Part shown: positions 17,152 to 25,673 of the stretch, in pieces | Numbering within the stretch: the stretch's first letter is position 1 | Layout: every line of letters begins with the position of its first letter | Origin: Paraclostridium hominis | GTDB lineage: Bacteria; Bacillota; Clostridia; Peptostreptococcales; Peptostreptococcaceae | Direction: 5' to 3' | DNA: 64,000 nucleotides | Assembly: GCF_014306135.1 (NCBI RefSeq) | Contig: NZ_JACRWD010000001.1 | Coordinates: forward strand, 1,488,001-1,552,000 | Program-made: the position numbers and the translations under genes | Notes under the pieces: generated by a model | What the model was told of the DNA's origin: nothing | Databases searched by the model: none | Seen by the model: the letters and a program-made list of their open reading frames with translations, nothing else

Positions 17152-17634
17152 AAAATTTCCTTTTGTCTAATACATCTTGATTGATTAAATTTTATTATAC
17201 AAAAGTGCTGACTTTTATAATTTCATATTGTATACGTTAATAAATTTTTATACCATATGTAGTAATCACAATAAAATTATATCATATAACTAGTACAAAA
17301 AGTCAATTGTATCAATCTAAAAAAATATATGCAAACATATATATAAAATCATATAACACCAATTATATAACTTTTAAACTTTAGTTTATTTTATTGATTT
17401 TTAAGACATAAAACATATTGTTTTATGAATTTTTATAAAATATTACTTACTTTCAAGACTTTTAATAATATATAAATTAGGTTAATCAGCTATATGTTGT
17501 TCTTAAAAAATTATTAATAGGAAATTATATATTTATCAAATCTAATCTATTAACAATATATTTTTATATCTTTTTTATTTATATAAAATAAAAAAAGCAT
17601 CCAGATTTATGGATGCTTTATATCTATATATTAA
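17152..17634. other. Intergenic region of 480 bp
   Basis: Very AT-rich (about 85%). Holds the promoter of the 28-residue peptide gene at the left and, from 17536, the start of the duplicated segment. No other ORF or strong structure seen. Confidence 0.5.
17589..17621 (-). terminator. Terminator of small peptide gene copy 2
   Basis: Minus strand AAAGCATCCA, loop, TGGATGCTTTTTTT. The loop differs from copy 1 while the stem is kept. Confidence 0.85.
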
Positions 17635-17733
17635 TTATTGTTCATTTATACTTTCTAATTGATTTCCTAATAATCCAGCTCCTGCTGCTAATATAAATGG
17701 TACTATCATTAAACTTCCTAATATTATTGTCAT
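17635..17733 (-). CDS. Small hydrophobic peptide, 32 residues (copy 2 of 3)
   Basis: Begins MTIILGSLMIVPFILAAGAG, ends LLGNQLESINEQ. Differs from copy 1 at residue 17 (Val to Ala) and residue 22 (Val to Leu). Ribosome site, start, stop and terminator are in the same places. The C-terminal tail is unchanged. See copy 1 for interpretation. Confidence 0.7.
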   Translation of the reverse strand: MTIILGSLMIVPFILAAGAGLLGNQLESINEQ

Positions 17734-17772
17734 ATATAATCACTCCCAATGTTTTATTTATTTGATAAGTAT

Positions 17773-17815
17773 ATTATATATGCTGAACCTTAAAAAAGCC
17801 TTGCACTAAACTTAA
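17773..17815 (-). promoter_or_regulatory. Promoter of peptide copy 2 with direct repeats
   Basis: Minus strand: TTAAGTTTAGTGCA (17802-17815) and TTAAGGTTCAGCA (17781-17793) 22 bp apart, then TATAAT. The distal repeat is more diverged than in copy 1; the proximal repeat and -10 are identical. Confidence 0.5.
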
Positions 17816-17849
17816 ATAATTCTTACATTTTTGATAGTTATATAAAAAA

Positions 17850-17995
17850 GAAAACTAAATAAATCAAATTTAGATTCTCTATTATAAATAATTAACCCAT
17901 TTAGAGTCTCACTGCAAATAGCATTTAAGCTCTTAGGATATTTATCTCCTTAAGGAGATCTGTTTTTAATCTAAGATTTGATTTGTTTAGTTTTC
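17850..17995 (+). ncRNA. Unidentified structured element, about 146 nt, with 27-bp closing stem
   Basis: Outer arms 17850-17876 and 17968-17995 are complementary over 27 bp with one U-G pair and one bulge; the U-G pair is only compatible in the plus-strand RNA (C-A mismatch on the minus). Inside lie a perfect hairpin ATCTCC-TTAA-GGAGAT (17944-17959) and a stem pairing AGATTCTCTA with TTTAGAGTCT (17873-17905). This gives a multi-branched junction. It sits 270 bp upstream of the bile salt hydrolase gene. It fits no riboswitch class I can recall. A miniature inverted-repeat transposon is the main alternative. Confidence 0.45.
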
Positions 17996-18265
17996 TATAT
18001 TAGATATATACCTTTTTTTGATTAAATTAAACACTATTTTAGAAAATTTTTCAAATAAAATAAAAAGATATTAATACTTTGCTTAATAAGTAATATTAAC
18101 TAAATTAAATAATAGAATTATCAATCTCAAAGTTATGTTATGAAAAAATTAGCAATTTTAAAAATTCACTTAAAGTTACTTAGTTGATTTCTGTTTGAAA
18201 TGGTTAATTTAGGATATAAAAATACTAGACAAAAGGTTATAATAACTTGATAGGAGATGATTTAA
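17996..18265. other. Region between structured element and bile salt hydrolase
   Basis: AT-rich, no ORF. Contains the hydrolase promoter region: TATAAT at about 18238 and ribosome site AGGAGATGA before the ATG. Confidence 0.5.
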
Positions 18266-19249
18266 ATGTGTACACATGTTCACATTTCAAGTAACAAAAA
18301 TAATTTTTATTGGGGAAGAACGTTAGATACTTCTTTTAATCCATTTGATGTTGATTCAAAAGTAACTATTGTTCCTAAAAATTTCACTTTAGATACACAA
18401 AGTAACCCATGGAAAACAAAATATGCTTTTTTAGGTATAACTTTATCAAACTCTACTTTATTTTTTGATGGAGTAAATGAAAAAGGGCTTGCTGGAGGAC
18501 TTTTATTTTTAAATGCATGTACATGGGATAAAAAAGATAATATAGAAAAGGAAGGACTTACAGCTATTAATAGTGGTGAAATAATTCCTTGGATTTTAAG
18601 TAACTTTGAAAGTGTTAATGAAATAAAAGAAAACATATCAAAAGTTGCCGTTACTGGTGATGATATTCCTTCATTAGGAGAGTTAGGTAAAGGAAACCCT
18701 ATAACTGCCCATTATACTTTTACAGATAAAATGGGTAATTCAGTTGTATTAGAACCAACAAATAATGGACGTTTTAGAGTTTTTGATAATAATGTAGGTG
18801 TAATGACTAATAATCCAACATTCGATTGGCATATGACTAATTTAGGAAATTATATTCAAGTACAAGGATTTAATAGACAACAAAATCATTTAAATAATAA
18901 TACATTAATTACACCAATTTCAAATGGTTCAGGTATGCTTGGATTACCAGGAGATTATACTTCACCATCAAGATTTGTACGTGCAGCATATTTAAGAAAT
19001 CTTATAGGAGAAGTTAGTGATGAAGAAGCACCAAGTCAATTATTTAGTGTTTTAAATTCTGTTTGGGTTCCAAGGGGAGCTGTACGTTTTTCTGAAGATA
19101 AAGATGAGTCAGATTTTACAAGTTATATGTGTGCATATGACCAAACTTTAGGAAAATTATATTTACGTGTTTTTAACCATATAGATACAATGGAATTCTC
19201 TTTAGAAAATGTCAGAGAAAATGAGTTAGTAACTTATTCAGTTAACTAG
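18266..19249 (+). CDS. Choloylglycine hydrolase family (bile salt hydrolase / penicillin V acylase)
   Basis: 327 residues, normal for the family. It starts MCTHVHIS, so Cys2 becomes the N-terminal nucleophile after Met removal; Arg18 and Asp21 in GRTLD are the conserved catalytic residues, N-E-K-G-L-A-G-G is the oxyanion-region loop, and Asn in TNNPTFDWHMTNL and Arg in SPSRFVRAAYLR complete the site. The enzyme cleaves glycine or taurine from conjugated bile acids (or the side chain of penicillin V). No signal peptide: cytoplasmic. The window also has a 7-alpha-HSDH gene, which favours the bile-acid role. Confidence 0.88.
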   Translation: MCTHVHISSNKNNFYWGRTLDTSFNPFDVDSKVTIVPKNFTLDTQSNPWKTKYAFLGITLSNSTLFFDGVNEKGLAGGLLFLNACTWDKKDNIEKEGLTAINSGEIIPWILSNFESVNEIKENISKVAVTGDDIPSLGELGKGNPITAHYTFTDKMGNSVVLEPTNNGRFRVFDNNVGVMTNNPTFDWHMTNLGNYIQVQGFNRQQNHLNNNTLITPISNGSGMLGLPGDYTSPSRFVRAAYLRNLIGEVSDEEAPSQLFSVLNSVWVPRGAVRFSEDKDESDFTSYMCAYDQTLGKLYLRVFNHIDTMEFSLENVRENELVTYSVN

Positions 19250-19270
19250 AAAAATTTTTTAAATTATTGT

Positions 19271-19373
19271 TAAAGGCTATTATACAAATATGATATGATT
19301 TTAGTGTATATAGTAATAACAAGTAAAAATAACCTAAGCTATTGCTATATACGCTAAAATCAATAACCTTTAT
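19271..19373. other. Long imperfect hairpin between convergent genes
   Basis: Inner arms GATTTTAGTGTATATAG (from 19297) and CTATATACGCTAAAATC (to 19361) and outer TAAAGG/CCTTTA, with a loop of about 25 nt. Probably part of the transcript end of the hydrolase gene; a small RNA is possible. Confidence 0.4.
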
Positions 19374-19384
19374 AATCTCCAAAC

Positions 19385-19423
19385 TAAAAAAGATGATTTC
19401 TACTAATATTGTAAAAATCACCT
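19385..19423 (-). terminator. Terminator of C_GCAxxG_C_C gene
   Basis: Minus strand AAGGTGATTTTTAC, loop, TAGAAATCATCTTTTTT. Confidence 0.75.
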
Positions 19424-19438
19424 TGTATATAAATAATT

Positions 19439-19801
19439 TTAGTTTCCTAATATCTCTTTTAAAGAATCATATGTGAAATTTATTATTTCTTCACATCCAA
19501 TTTTATTTCTCTTTAAATCTTTACATATTTCTGTATCATATTTTTCTCTAACCTTACTCATTAACTCTCTTGAATATTTTCTAGCTTCATTTTCATCTAA
19601 TTTATCATTTCTACCTTTTAAAAATCCTATTATAACAATAGCTGCATTTACAGCTCCACAAATGCTTCCTACAGTCATTCCAACACCCATTCCACTTCCT
19701 ATTGATATTGGTATGTCTGTATTGTATTCTTCATTATAAGACTTTATTAATGATTCTGCACATGTGTATCCTTGACTATGATATACTGATGGTTTTGTCA
19801 T
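19439..19801 (-). CDS. C_GCAxxG_C_C family protein
   Basis: 120 residues with the cysteines that define the family: Cys in YTCAESLI (residue 14), Cys in SICGAVNAA (residue 48), and the pair EICKDLKRNKIGC near residues 94-103. A Gly-rich hydrophobic core (IGSGMGVGMTVGSICGAVNAAIVIIGF) lies between. Family members are thought to be redox-active or metal-binding; no reaction is established. It has its own ribosome site (AAAGGAGAT) and terminator. Confidence 0.8.
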   Translation of the reverse strand: MTKPSVYHSQGYTCAESLIKSYNEEYNTDIPISIGSGMGVGMTVGSICGAVNAAIVIIGFLKGRNDKLDENEARKYSRELMSKVREKYDTEICKDLKRNKIGCEEIINFTYDSLKEILGN

Positions 19802-20010
19802 TTTTATATCTCCTTTTAATTTATATTTTTAAGACATAATTTATATTATGATAATAGATATTTTCATTCTGTGATATTATCACATAAAATATATATTTTA
19901 ATAAGTTAATATATAAGTTAAGTACAATAAATTTATATAAATAATTTTAAATAAATATATACTAATAAGTATTTTTTATATAGAATTTAAGTAAGTTAGG
20001 ATGTGATGTT

Positions 20011-20688
20011 ATGAAAAATATAAATAAAGAATCATATTTAAAAAATAATTTACCCTTTTTCAAAGATTTATCTAAAAATGAAGTAGAAAAACTTTTTTCC
20101 TCAAGTTATATACAAAATTATAGTAAGGGTGAATTTATATATTCTAAAGATAAAGCTTGTACTGGAGTTTTGTTAGTAGTAAATGGTCAGCTTAGAAGTT
20201 TTTTATCTTCATATTCAGGAAAAGAAATAACATTATTTAGATTGTTTGATCTTGATATATGTATGCTATCAGCTTCATGTGTATTTCAAAATCTTACATG
20301 CGATATAAACCTTGAAGCTGAAAGAGATTCCTCAGTTATTATAATTGATAGTAACTTTTTTAAAGATCTTTCGAGTAAAAATATTAATGTTCAAAACTTC
20401 TTTCTCAATCTAACTCAAAATAAATTATCAGAAGTAATGAATGTACTTGAACAGGTGGTGTTTTTTAGTTTAGATAATAGACTTTCAAATTATTTAATAA
20501 ATCAATACTACTTAAATAATTCTAATGACATTTATATCACTCATGATAGTATAGCAAATGATTTAGGTTCTGCTAGGGAAGTTATTAGTAGAATGCTAAA
20601 AAGATTTGAAAAAGATAATTTAGTCAAGCTTTCAAGAGGTGTAATAAAGATAGTTGATATTGAAAAACTAAAGTTATTATGTAAGTAA
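20011..20688 (+). CDS. Crp/Fnr family transcriptional regulator
   Basis: 225 residues. N-terminal cyclic-nucleotide-binding-like beta roll (FSSSYIQNYSKGEFIYSKDKACTGVLLVVNGQLRSFLSS and GKEITLFRLFDLDICML, residues about 25-95), dimer helix (about 115-150), C-terminal winged helix with ITHDSIANDLGSAREVISRMLKRFEKDNLVKLSRG. Several Cys (50, 89, 94, 102) could bind an Fe-S cluster or sense redox, but not in the Fnr pattern. The divergent C_GCAxxG_C_C gene is 210 bp away and is a possible target. Confidence 0.9.
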   Translation: MKNINKESYLKNNLPFFKDLSKNEVEKLFSSSYIQNYSKGEFIYSKDKACTGVLLVVNGQLRSFLSSYSGKEITLFRLFDLDICMLSASCVFQNLTCDINLEAERDSSVIIIDSNFFKDLSSKNINVQNFFLNLTQNKLSEVMNVLEQVVFFSLDNRLSNYLINQYYLNNSNDIYITHDSIANDLGSAREVISRMLKRFEKDNLVKLSRGVIKIVDIEKLKLLCK

Positions 20689-20690
20689 AT

Positions 20691-20736
20691 AAAAAAATCT
20701 TGAAATACATAATTATATATTCCAAGATTTTTTTAT
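20691..20736. terminator. Bidirectional terminator
   Basis: AAAAAAATCTTG, loop of about 20, CAAGATTTTTTT. Shared by the Crp gene and the opposing membrane protein gene. Confidence 0.8.
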
Positions 20737-20768
20737 TAAGTTTATTTTATAATTTAAAACTTAATATT

Positions 20769-21389
20769 TTAGTTGTTTTCATTTTCTTGTAATTTGCTTA
20801 AAATTTCAAATTCTTTTAATTGTCTATTTTTATTTATATCATCTATTAATTTAGATGCAGCATTAACTAATATGTAAAATACGTATCCACTAAATCCACT
20901 TATAAGTCCATATGCTAAAGATATAGGTTGCCATTCATATCCTGTGTATTGGCCAAATGTACCTAGTACAGGTTGTTTTTGCATTGCTATTATTATCATA
21001 GATATTACAGCTAATACTAATATTATTTTAGATGTTATATCTAAGCTTTTAACTATTTTACAAGGTTTATATTCTAATTTTCCTTTGTTATATTTTACTG
21101 AGCCATAAGTTATGCCTTCTTCAGGTTTGTTAGGTTCTTCAGTTATATCTTTTTCATTTTCGTTGTTTTGTTCTATTTCTTCTATTGCTTTTTTGACATC
21201 TTCGTCTTCTTCAAATGGTGTCATCATTTCATCAACTATATCTGCTCTTTGTCTATCAGAAGCTTCTAAAGTTTCTTTAACATCCTTTTCTATATTTTCC
21301 ATGGTTTTTCTTGTTGATTCTTTAAATTCTTTTGCTTTTTCTTCTATGTCTTTCATAGAATTTTTGACTTTGTCATTTTCGTTTAACAT
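20769..21389 (-). CDS. Hypothetical membrane protein with N-terminal coiled coil
   Basis: 206 residues. Residues 1-100 are highly charged and helical (KVKNSMKDIEEKAKEFKESTRKTMENIEKDVKETLEASDRQ), then two membrane helices at about 118-135 and 160-180 joined by QKQPVLGTFGQYTGYEWQPIS. A soluble tail of about 20 residues follows. Family not recognised. Good ribosome site GGAGGT. Monocistronic. Confidence 0.65.
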   Translation of the reverse strand: MLNENDKVKNSMKDIEEKAKEFKESTRKTMENIEKDVKETLEASDRQRADIVDEMMTPFEEDEDVKKAIEEIEQNNENEKDITEEPNKPEEGITYGSVKYNKGKLEYKPCKIVKSLDITSKIILVLAVISMIIIAMQKQPVLGTFGQYTGYEWQPISLAYGLISGFSGYVFYILVNAASKLIDDINKNRQLKEFEILSKLQENENN

Positions 21390-21601
21390 GTCCTACCTCC
21401 TAAAAATTATATTGTCATCTAAAAAGGATTTAATTTTTATTATATTTATGTGACTCTATATTTATTTATATGTAATATTTACCCAATTTTTGTAAAAATA
21501 TGTAACTATTTTACTATTTTTTATTAAAATTTTAAAAAAAGTTAATTTTAAATCTTAGGAAGTTATATATAGCAAACTTTAGTTTAATAAATTTTATTCA
21601 T

Positions 21602-21638
21602 AAAAAAAGAAAGTCTATAAAAGACTTTCTTTTTATCA
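21602..21638 (-). terminator. Terminator of ddl
   Basis: Minus strand AAAGAAAGTCTTTTATAGACTTTCTTTTTTT, 60 bases after the stop. Confidence 0.85.
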
Positions 21639-21697
21639 AATTTAAAAATTCATTTTTTCTGATTAACTTTCAATTGCACTGCCTAGCTTTGTATGAT

Positions 21698-22594
21698 TTA
21701 GTTTAAAGAATACTCTATTATTTTTTCTATTAATTGACTAAATTCTATTCCTTTAGCTTTTGCACTTCTTGGAATTAAGCTTGTTTGTGTCATTCCTGGT
21801 AATGTATTTAATTCAAGAACATATGGAACACCATCACTTATTATAACGTCAACTCTTACGTATGCCTTACAATTAAATGCTTTCCAACATCCTTTAGATA
21901 TTTCATTTATCTCATCTTGTAATTTTTCTTCTAAGTATACTACTTCTTCTGTTGCACCATTTTGGCTATATTTTGATTCAAAGTCGAAAAACTCTGAGTT
22001 AGCTTTTATAGAAATTGTTGGGAATACTTCTCCATTTAATATAAATGATGTGTATTCTCCACCTTTTATATATTTTTCTATCATTACACAATCGTCAACT
22101 TCAAGACCTTTTTCAACTGCATTTAATACTTCGTCTTTTGATTTTACTAAAAATGTTGCTACACTAGAACCTCCACTATTTGGTTTTATAAATACTGGAT
22201 ATCCTATTTTTTCTATTTCTTCATAGTCTATTTCTTCAACACTTCTAACTACTGTCCAAGGTGCTGTTGGTAAGTTAGAATCTCTTAGTATTTTTTTAGT
22301 CATGTTTTTATCCATACATAAAGCACTTGTTAATGGTCCACATCCTGAGTATGGTATATCCATTGCTTCTAGTATTGATTGTACACATCCATCTTCTCCG
22401 AACTTTCCGTGAAGTGCTAAAAATGCAAAGTCTATATCGTCTGTTATTTTAGTAAATATATCTTTTTTATCGTCTAATACTACTTTTACTACTTCATATT
22501 TATTTTTATCTATGCCATTAAATACAGCTTCTCCAGATTTTAAAGATACTTCTCTTTCAGAAGATATCCCACCCATTACTATCGCTATTTTCAT
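21698..22594 (-). CDS. ddl: D-alanine--D-alanine ligase
   Basis: 298 residues. Begins MKIAIVMGGISSEREVSLKSG, the first Ddl signature, followed by FLALHGKFGEDGCVQ (second signature, His63-like), an ATP-grasp core (PVFIKPNSGGSSVATF) and the C-terminal VRVDVIISDGVPYVLELNTLPGMT with the metal-binding Glu and Asn. It joins two D-Ala with ATP for peptidoglycan precursor synthesis in the cytoplasm. The Tyr/Phe position that separates D-Ala from D-lactate ligases is not resolved here. Single gene with own terminator. Confidence 0.93.
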   Translation of the reverse strand: MKIAIVMGGISSEREVSLKSGEAVFNGIDKNKYEVVKVVLDDKKDIFTKITDDIDFAFLALHGKFGEDGCVQSILEAMDIPYSGCGPLTSALCMDKNMTKKILRDSNLPTAPWTVVRSVEEIDYEEIEKIGYPVFIKPNSGGSSVATFLVKSKDEVLNAVEKGLEVDDCVMIEKYIKGGEYTSFILNGEVFPTISIKANSEFFDFESKYSQNGATEEVVYLEEKLQDEINEISKGCWKAFNCKAYVRVDVIISDGVPYVLELNTLPGMTQTSLIPRSAKAKGIEFSQLIEKIIEYSLN

Positions 22595-22789
22595 ATATAT
22601 CTCACTCCTAATTGATTTCTTTTATGTCATTAATTTTTATAATTTTCATGTTTATTTATATTATTAGTATATGTTTAATATGTGATTGCTTAAAGTACCA
22701 CTTATAGTTAAGTTTTATGTATTAGTGGTTTATATAATCAATTTATAAAATTTTTTAAATATTTTTAATTTAAATTGTATAAATATGGG

Positions 22790-22807
22790 TATCATATTAT
22801 AATGATA
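22790..22807 (+). promoter_or_regulatory. Palindrome in promoter of BFD-like gene
   Basis: TATCAT-ATTATA-ATGATA overlaps the likely -10 region 40 bp before the start codon. The AT-rich shape recalls Fur/PerR-type sites, but the match is not specific enough to name the regulator. Confidence 0.35.
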
Positions 22808-22847
22808 TGAAATTTAAATTTTAAATTAATTAAAAAGGAGATTAATT

Positions 22848-23168
22848 ATGGCTGGAGATAAAATAATATGTCATTGCAAAAATGTTAGTTACATAGATAT
22901 AAGAAAGGCAATGATAAATGGTGCTCGTACTTTAGATGAAATAAAGGAAATGACAGGTGCTTCTACTGGTTGTGGTAGATGTGCTGGTGAAATTGAAAAA
23001 ATATTAGCATCTGTTTGTGGATGTAAGAATGTTTCACTTGAAGAAGTTGTAAGTGCTGTTAAAAATGGTGCAGATACAGTTGATAAAGTTGGAGAAGTTA
23101 CTAAAGCAGGTACTGGTTGCGGTAGATGTAAGGCTTTAATTCAAAATGTAATAGACTTAAAAAAATAA
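22848..23168 (+). CDS. Tandem BFD-like [2Fe-2S]-binding protein
   Basis: 106 residues with two BFD/Fer2_BFD domains in a row. Domain 1: C8-H-C10 and C-x2-C in TGCGRCAGEIE. Domain 2: CGC at about residue 61-63 and TGCGRCKALIQ. Each domain would hold one [2Fe-2S] cluster through a CxC...CxxC set. Single-domain Bfd helps release iron from bacterioferritin; NifU/nitrite reductases use the same fold. A stand-alone double BFD is a known but uncharacterised form in clostridia. Electron transfer or iron handling is inferred. Confidence 0.85.
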   Translation: MAGDKIICHCKNVSYIDIRKAMINGARTLDEIKEMTGASTGCGRCAGEIEKILASVCGCKNVSLEEVVSAVKNGADTVDKVGEVTKAGTGCGRCKALIQNVIDLKK

Positions 23169-23178
23169 TTAAATTTAT

Positions 23179-23218
23179 ATAATAACCCCTACTTAATATT
23201 TTTTAGTAGGGGTTATTT
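23179..23218. terminator. Bidirectional terminator
   Basis: AATAACCCCTACT, loop, AGTAGGGGTTATTTTT. Sits between the BFD gene and the opposing membrane protein gene. Confidence 0.9.
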
Positions 23219-24319
23219 TTATAAGATTTTATTTATTATAAAAAATATTAATATTACAGCTACTAAAGCTTTAACTTTTTTATGTAATAAGTTTACAGTA
23301 TATCCTGGTCCTAATCTTCTTTTTACTATGAAAGTTGGATCTTCTTTGTTAAAGTAAAAATATCCACATATCCATTTACTATCATCACTGCTATAATCAA
23401 CTTTTTCTTTTACTTTAAATGAACTTAACATAAAGTAAGAATAAAAAAGATTTAAAAGACTTCCTATAAAAATAAGTATTCCTAATATAATTATATATCC
23501 AGGGAATTTATATTGATTAAATGCTATTATAGGAACTATAGTTGTTACAAACTCTATACATAAGGTTATTGCTACGAAAGAGTACCCTATGTTATTTATA
23601 TACTTAAGTATTTTATTTTTACTATTTTCTAACTTTTCTTTTTTTATAGATGATACATCACCTAAACAAGTCATTGCTATAAATCCTAATAATATTATCA
23701 TTATAAACCCAGCAATTTCTACACCAAAAACAGTTTTTAAGTTTTTAGGTACAAAATCTGTTGGAGTTGAGTCTCCTGAAAAATCTGTTGGTATGAAATT
23801 TGGAAGATTATTGTAATTTATAGCTAAGTATACTATAGCTAATACTGATATAAATAATAATACTGAAAATATTAATTTAAATTTATTTTGTATTTTTATT
23901 TTTTCATTTAATAATCTTGTGTCTAAAGTTATGGTTCTCTTTGGTAATTCTTCTTCTTTATAGTCTGATTCTTTCATTAACCTTTGACTTAATTTTTTAA
24001 CTTTAGTGTAAGTTATAAGTAAAAGTCCTTCCGTAAATATAGCGTATACTGTGAATATCGTATCTATAAATGATTTAAAATTGTTTTTTAATGTACAAAC
24101 TCCTATTAAAATTAAAATTATAAATATTAAAAAAGATATTCTTACCCATCTTTTAAAGGGCTTCATTACTTTTTGCTTATCTTCTTTACTTAAAACTAAA
24201 CCATATAATCTAACCCCATAAAAAAATTTACTTCCTCCAGTGAAATCTGCACTTATTAAATATATATAAGTAAAAAATATTGTTGGTAACATAATTATCA
24301 AAAGCCCTATGTCGTTCAT
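23219..24319 (-). CDS. DUF1648/DUF5808 domain membrane protein
   Basis: 366 residues, about eight membrane helices. The region near residues 155-185 (YNNLPNFIPTDFSGDSTPTDFVPK) is a DUF1648 motif, and the C-terminal DSKWICGYFYFNKEDPTFIVKRRLGPGYTVNL is the DUF5808 motif. DUF1648 proteins include the SdpI/YtkA-like group, some of which give immunity to toxic peptides. Its start is preceded by GGAGG and, further up, a 22-bp inverted repeat that may be an operator. No repressor gene sits next to it. Confidence 0.8.
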   Translation of the reverse strand: MNDIGLLIIMLPTIFFTYIYLISADFTGGSKFFYGVRLYGLVLSKEDKQKVMKPFKRWVRISFLIFIILILIGVCTLKNNFKSFIDTIFTVYAIFTEGLLLITYTKVKKLSQRLMKESDYKEEELPKRTITLDTRLLNEKIKIQNKFKLIFSVLLFISVLAIVYLAINYNNLPNFIPTDFSGDSTPTDFVPKNLKTVFGVEIAGFIMIILLGFIAMTCLGDVSSIKKEKLENSKNKILKYINNIGYSFVAITLCIEFVTTIVPIIAFNQYKFPGYIIILGILIFIGSLLNLFYSYFMLSSFKVKEKVDYSSDDSKWICGYFYFNKEDPTFIVKRRLGPGYTVNLLHKKVKALVAVILIFFIINKIL

Positions 24320-24358
24320 TGATATTCCTCCCTAGTTATAATTTTACTTTTCTGTATT

Positions 24359-24409
24359 AAATTAAGTTCTGTTTGTTATATATATAGTATAACAAACAGA
24401 ACTTAATTT
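24359..24409. promoter_or_regulatory. 22-bp perfect inverted repeat with 7-bp centre
   Basis: Arms 24359-24380 and 24388-24409 match perfectly (core TTCTGTTTGTTATA), separated by TATATAG. It lies 40 bp upstream of the DUF1648 gene and has no T-tract, and the neighbouring gene has a separate terminator at 24459, so an operator is more likely than a terminator. Confidence 0.5.
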
Positions 24410-24458
24410 CAATACTATTTAGATATCTAATTAGTTTTTTATTTTATTTATATGAAAT

Positions 24459-24493
24459 TTAAAAAGAGATTGGAAATTTCCAACCTCTTTTTT
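24459..24493 (-). terminator. Terminator of lipoprotein gene
   Basis: Minus strand AAAGAGGTTGGAAA, TTTCCAATCTCTTTTT; the stem starts at the stop codon. Confidence 0.85.
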
Positions 24494-25256
24494 ATTTCAT
24501 ATATGTATTTACTAATTCATAACATCTTTGTTTTGTAAGCTCTGCTAATGCAGAGTCATAAGCTATACCTGAAAGAGAACCATCTTCAGCTTCTTTGTCT
24601 CTATATTTTATCCAATCTAATTGGCTTTGTTTTATGATTTCCATTTCTTTAGGATTAGTATTTTCTTTTATTTCTTGATATATTTCATTTAATGCTGAGT
24701 CCCAAAGTTTTAATGCAGTAGCTTCCCCTTCTTTCATAGCTGGAGTTGTTTCATAGTTTTCAGCATAAGAATCTATCTCATCTTGAATTTCTCCTAGTTT
24801 TGCTATGTATTTGTATTTTTTATCTGCAAGTATGCCATTTTCACTTTTTGAAGTTTTACTTTTTTGATTTGAACTTTCTTCTTTATTATCTAAATTTTTT
24901 AAACTATCTAATTCTTGTTTTAGTTTATTGGCTTGGTTTTTAACTACATCTGATTTGCTATCCATACTATCTATTTCATTACATAATTTTTTTGCTGCTT
25001 CTGAATTTTTCTCTTTTTGCATTTTTACTGCATTTATTAATTTTTCAGTTTGTTCTTTTAATATTTTTGCTTCTTTATCATCAGATTTTTTCTCCAGTGC
25101 TAAATCAAACATTCCTTCAGCTTTTTCATAGTCATTATTTACAATAGATGCTTTTGCATCATCCATCATTTTGTTATATGATGATAAATTTTTTTCACAT
25201 CCCGTTAATATTAATAAGCTTCCTATTAATGGTATAAATATTGACTTTTTAAACAT
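24492..25256 (-). CDS. Lipoprotein with LprI/DUF1311-like C-terminal domain
   Basis: 254 residues. Lipoprotein signal with lipobox LTGC20. Residues about 25-70 look like a TPR-type helix pair (ASIVNNDYEKAEGMFDLALEKKSDDKEA), then a Ser/Lys-rich coiled linker, then a domain from about 155 with LWDSALNEIYQEIKE, LKQSQLDWIKYRDKEAED and LTKQRCYELVN. The last motifs (Q-x2-W-x-x-Y-R-D ... T-x-x-R) are those of DUF1311, found in the LprI lysozyme inhibitor. Anchored outside the cell membrane. Confidence 0.8.
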   Translation of the reverse strand: MFKKSIFIPLIGSLLILTGCEKNLSSYNKMMDDAKASIVNNDYEKAEGMFDLALEKKSDDKEAKILKEQTEKLINAVKMQKEKNSEAAKKLCNEIDSMDSKSDVVKNQANKLKQELDSLKNLDNKEESSNQKSKTSKSENGILADKKYKYIAKLGEIQDEIDSYAENYETTPAMKEGEATALKLWDSALNEIYQEIKENTNPKEMEIIKQSQLDWIKYRDKEAEDGSLSGIAYDSALAELTKQRCYELVNTYMK

Positions 25257-25345
25257 TTTTATGCCCCCTCTGTATGTTTTTAGCTCTCATACAGTATGAT
25301 AACATAAGGCTTTTTCTTTGTATATTTTTCTAAATATTTACAAAT

Positions 25346-25558
25346 TTATACTTTGTTATTATTTATTTTGTTTTCTAATTCTTTTACTTTACTTTCTAAT
25401 TCTATAATTCTATTTTGATATTTATTTTTATTTCTAACTTTGTTTATAAAGTTATATATCATATATATAATTAGTATTAAAATTGCTAAAATAAGAATTG
25501 TATTAAATATTTGAAATATAAGTTCGTATGAAATCCCTATTAATGGTTTTAATTCCAT
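25346..25558 (-). CDS. Small membrane protein with C-terminal coiled coil
   Basis: 70 residues: membrane helix at 14-36, then a basic/acidic heptad stretch (NRIIELESKVKELENKINN). Similar in form to the small proteins that replace phage-shock or DUF4083 products. GGGGGA precedes the start. Family uncertain. Confidence 0.6.
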   Translation of the reverse strand: MELKPLIGISYELIFQIFNTILILAILILIIYMIYNFINKVRNKNKYQNRIIELESKVKELENKINNNKV

Positions 25559-25673
25559 TTTTTAATCCCCCTGATTTAGTATATTTTTTATTATTTTATT
25601 GTAACGTATTGTATATTATTTTACAATAATTCTAAATATATAGTACAATTCTTGTTTTGAAATTTATTAAAAA

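Larger units (their letters stand above)
17536..17840. repeat. Segmental duplication, copy 2 (partner 15419-15735)
   Basis: Same order as copy 1: decayed version of the plus-strand hairpin, peptide terminator, peptide gene, promoter. The coding and core promoter parts match at about 97%, the flanks less well, which indicates selection on the gene. Confidence 0.8.
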
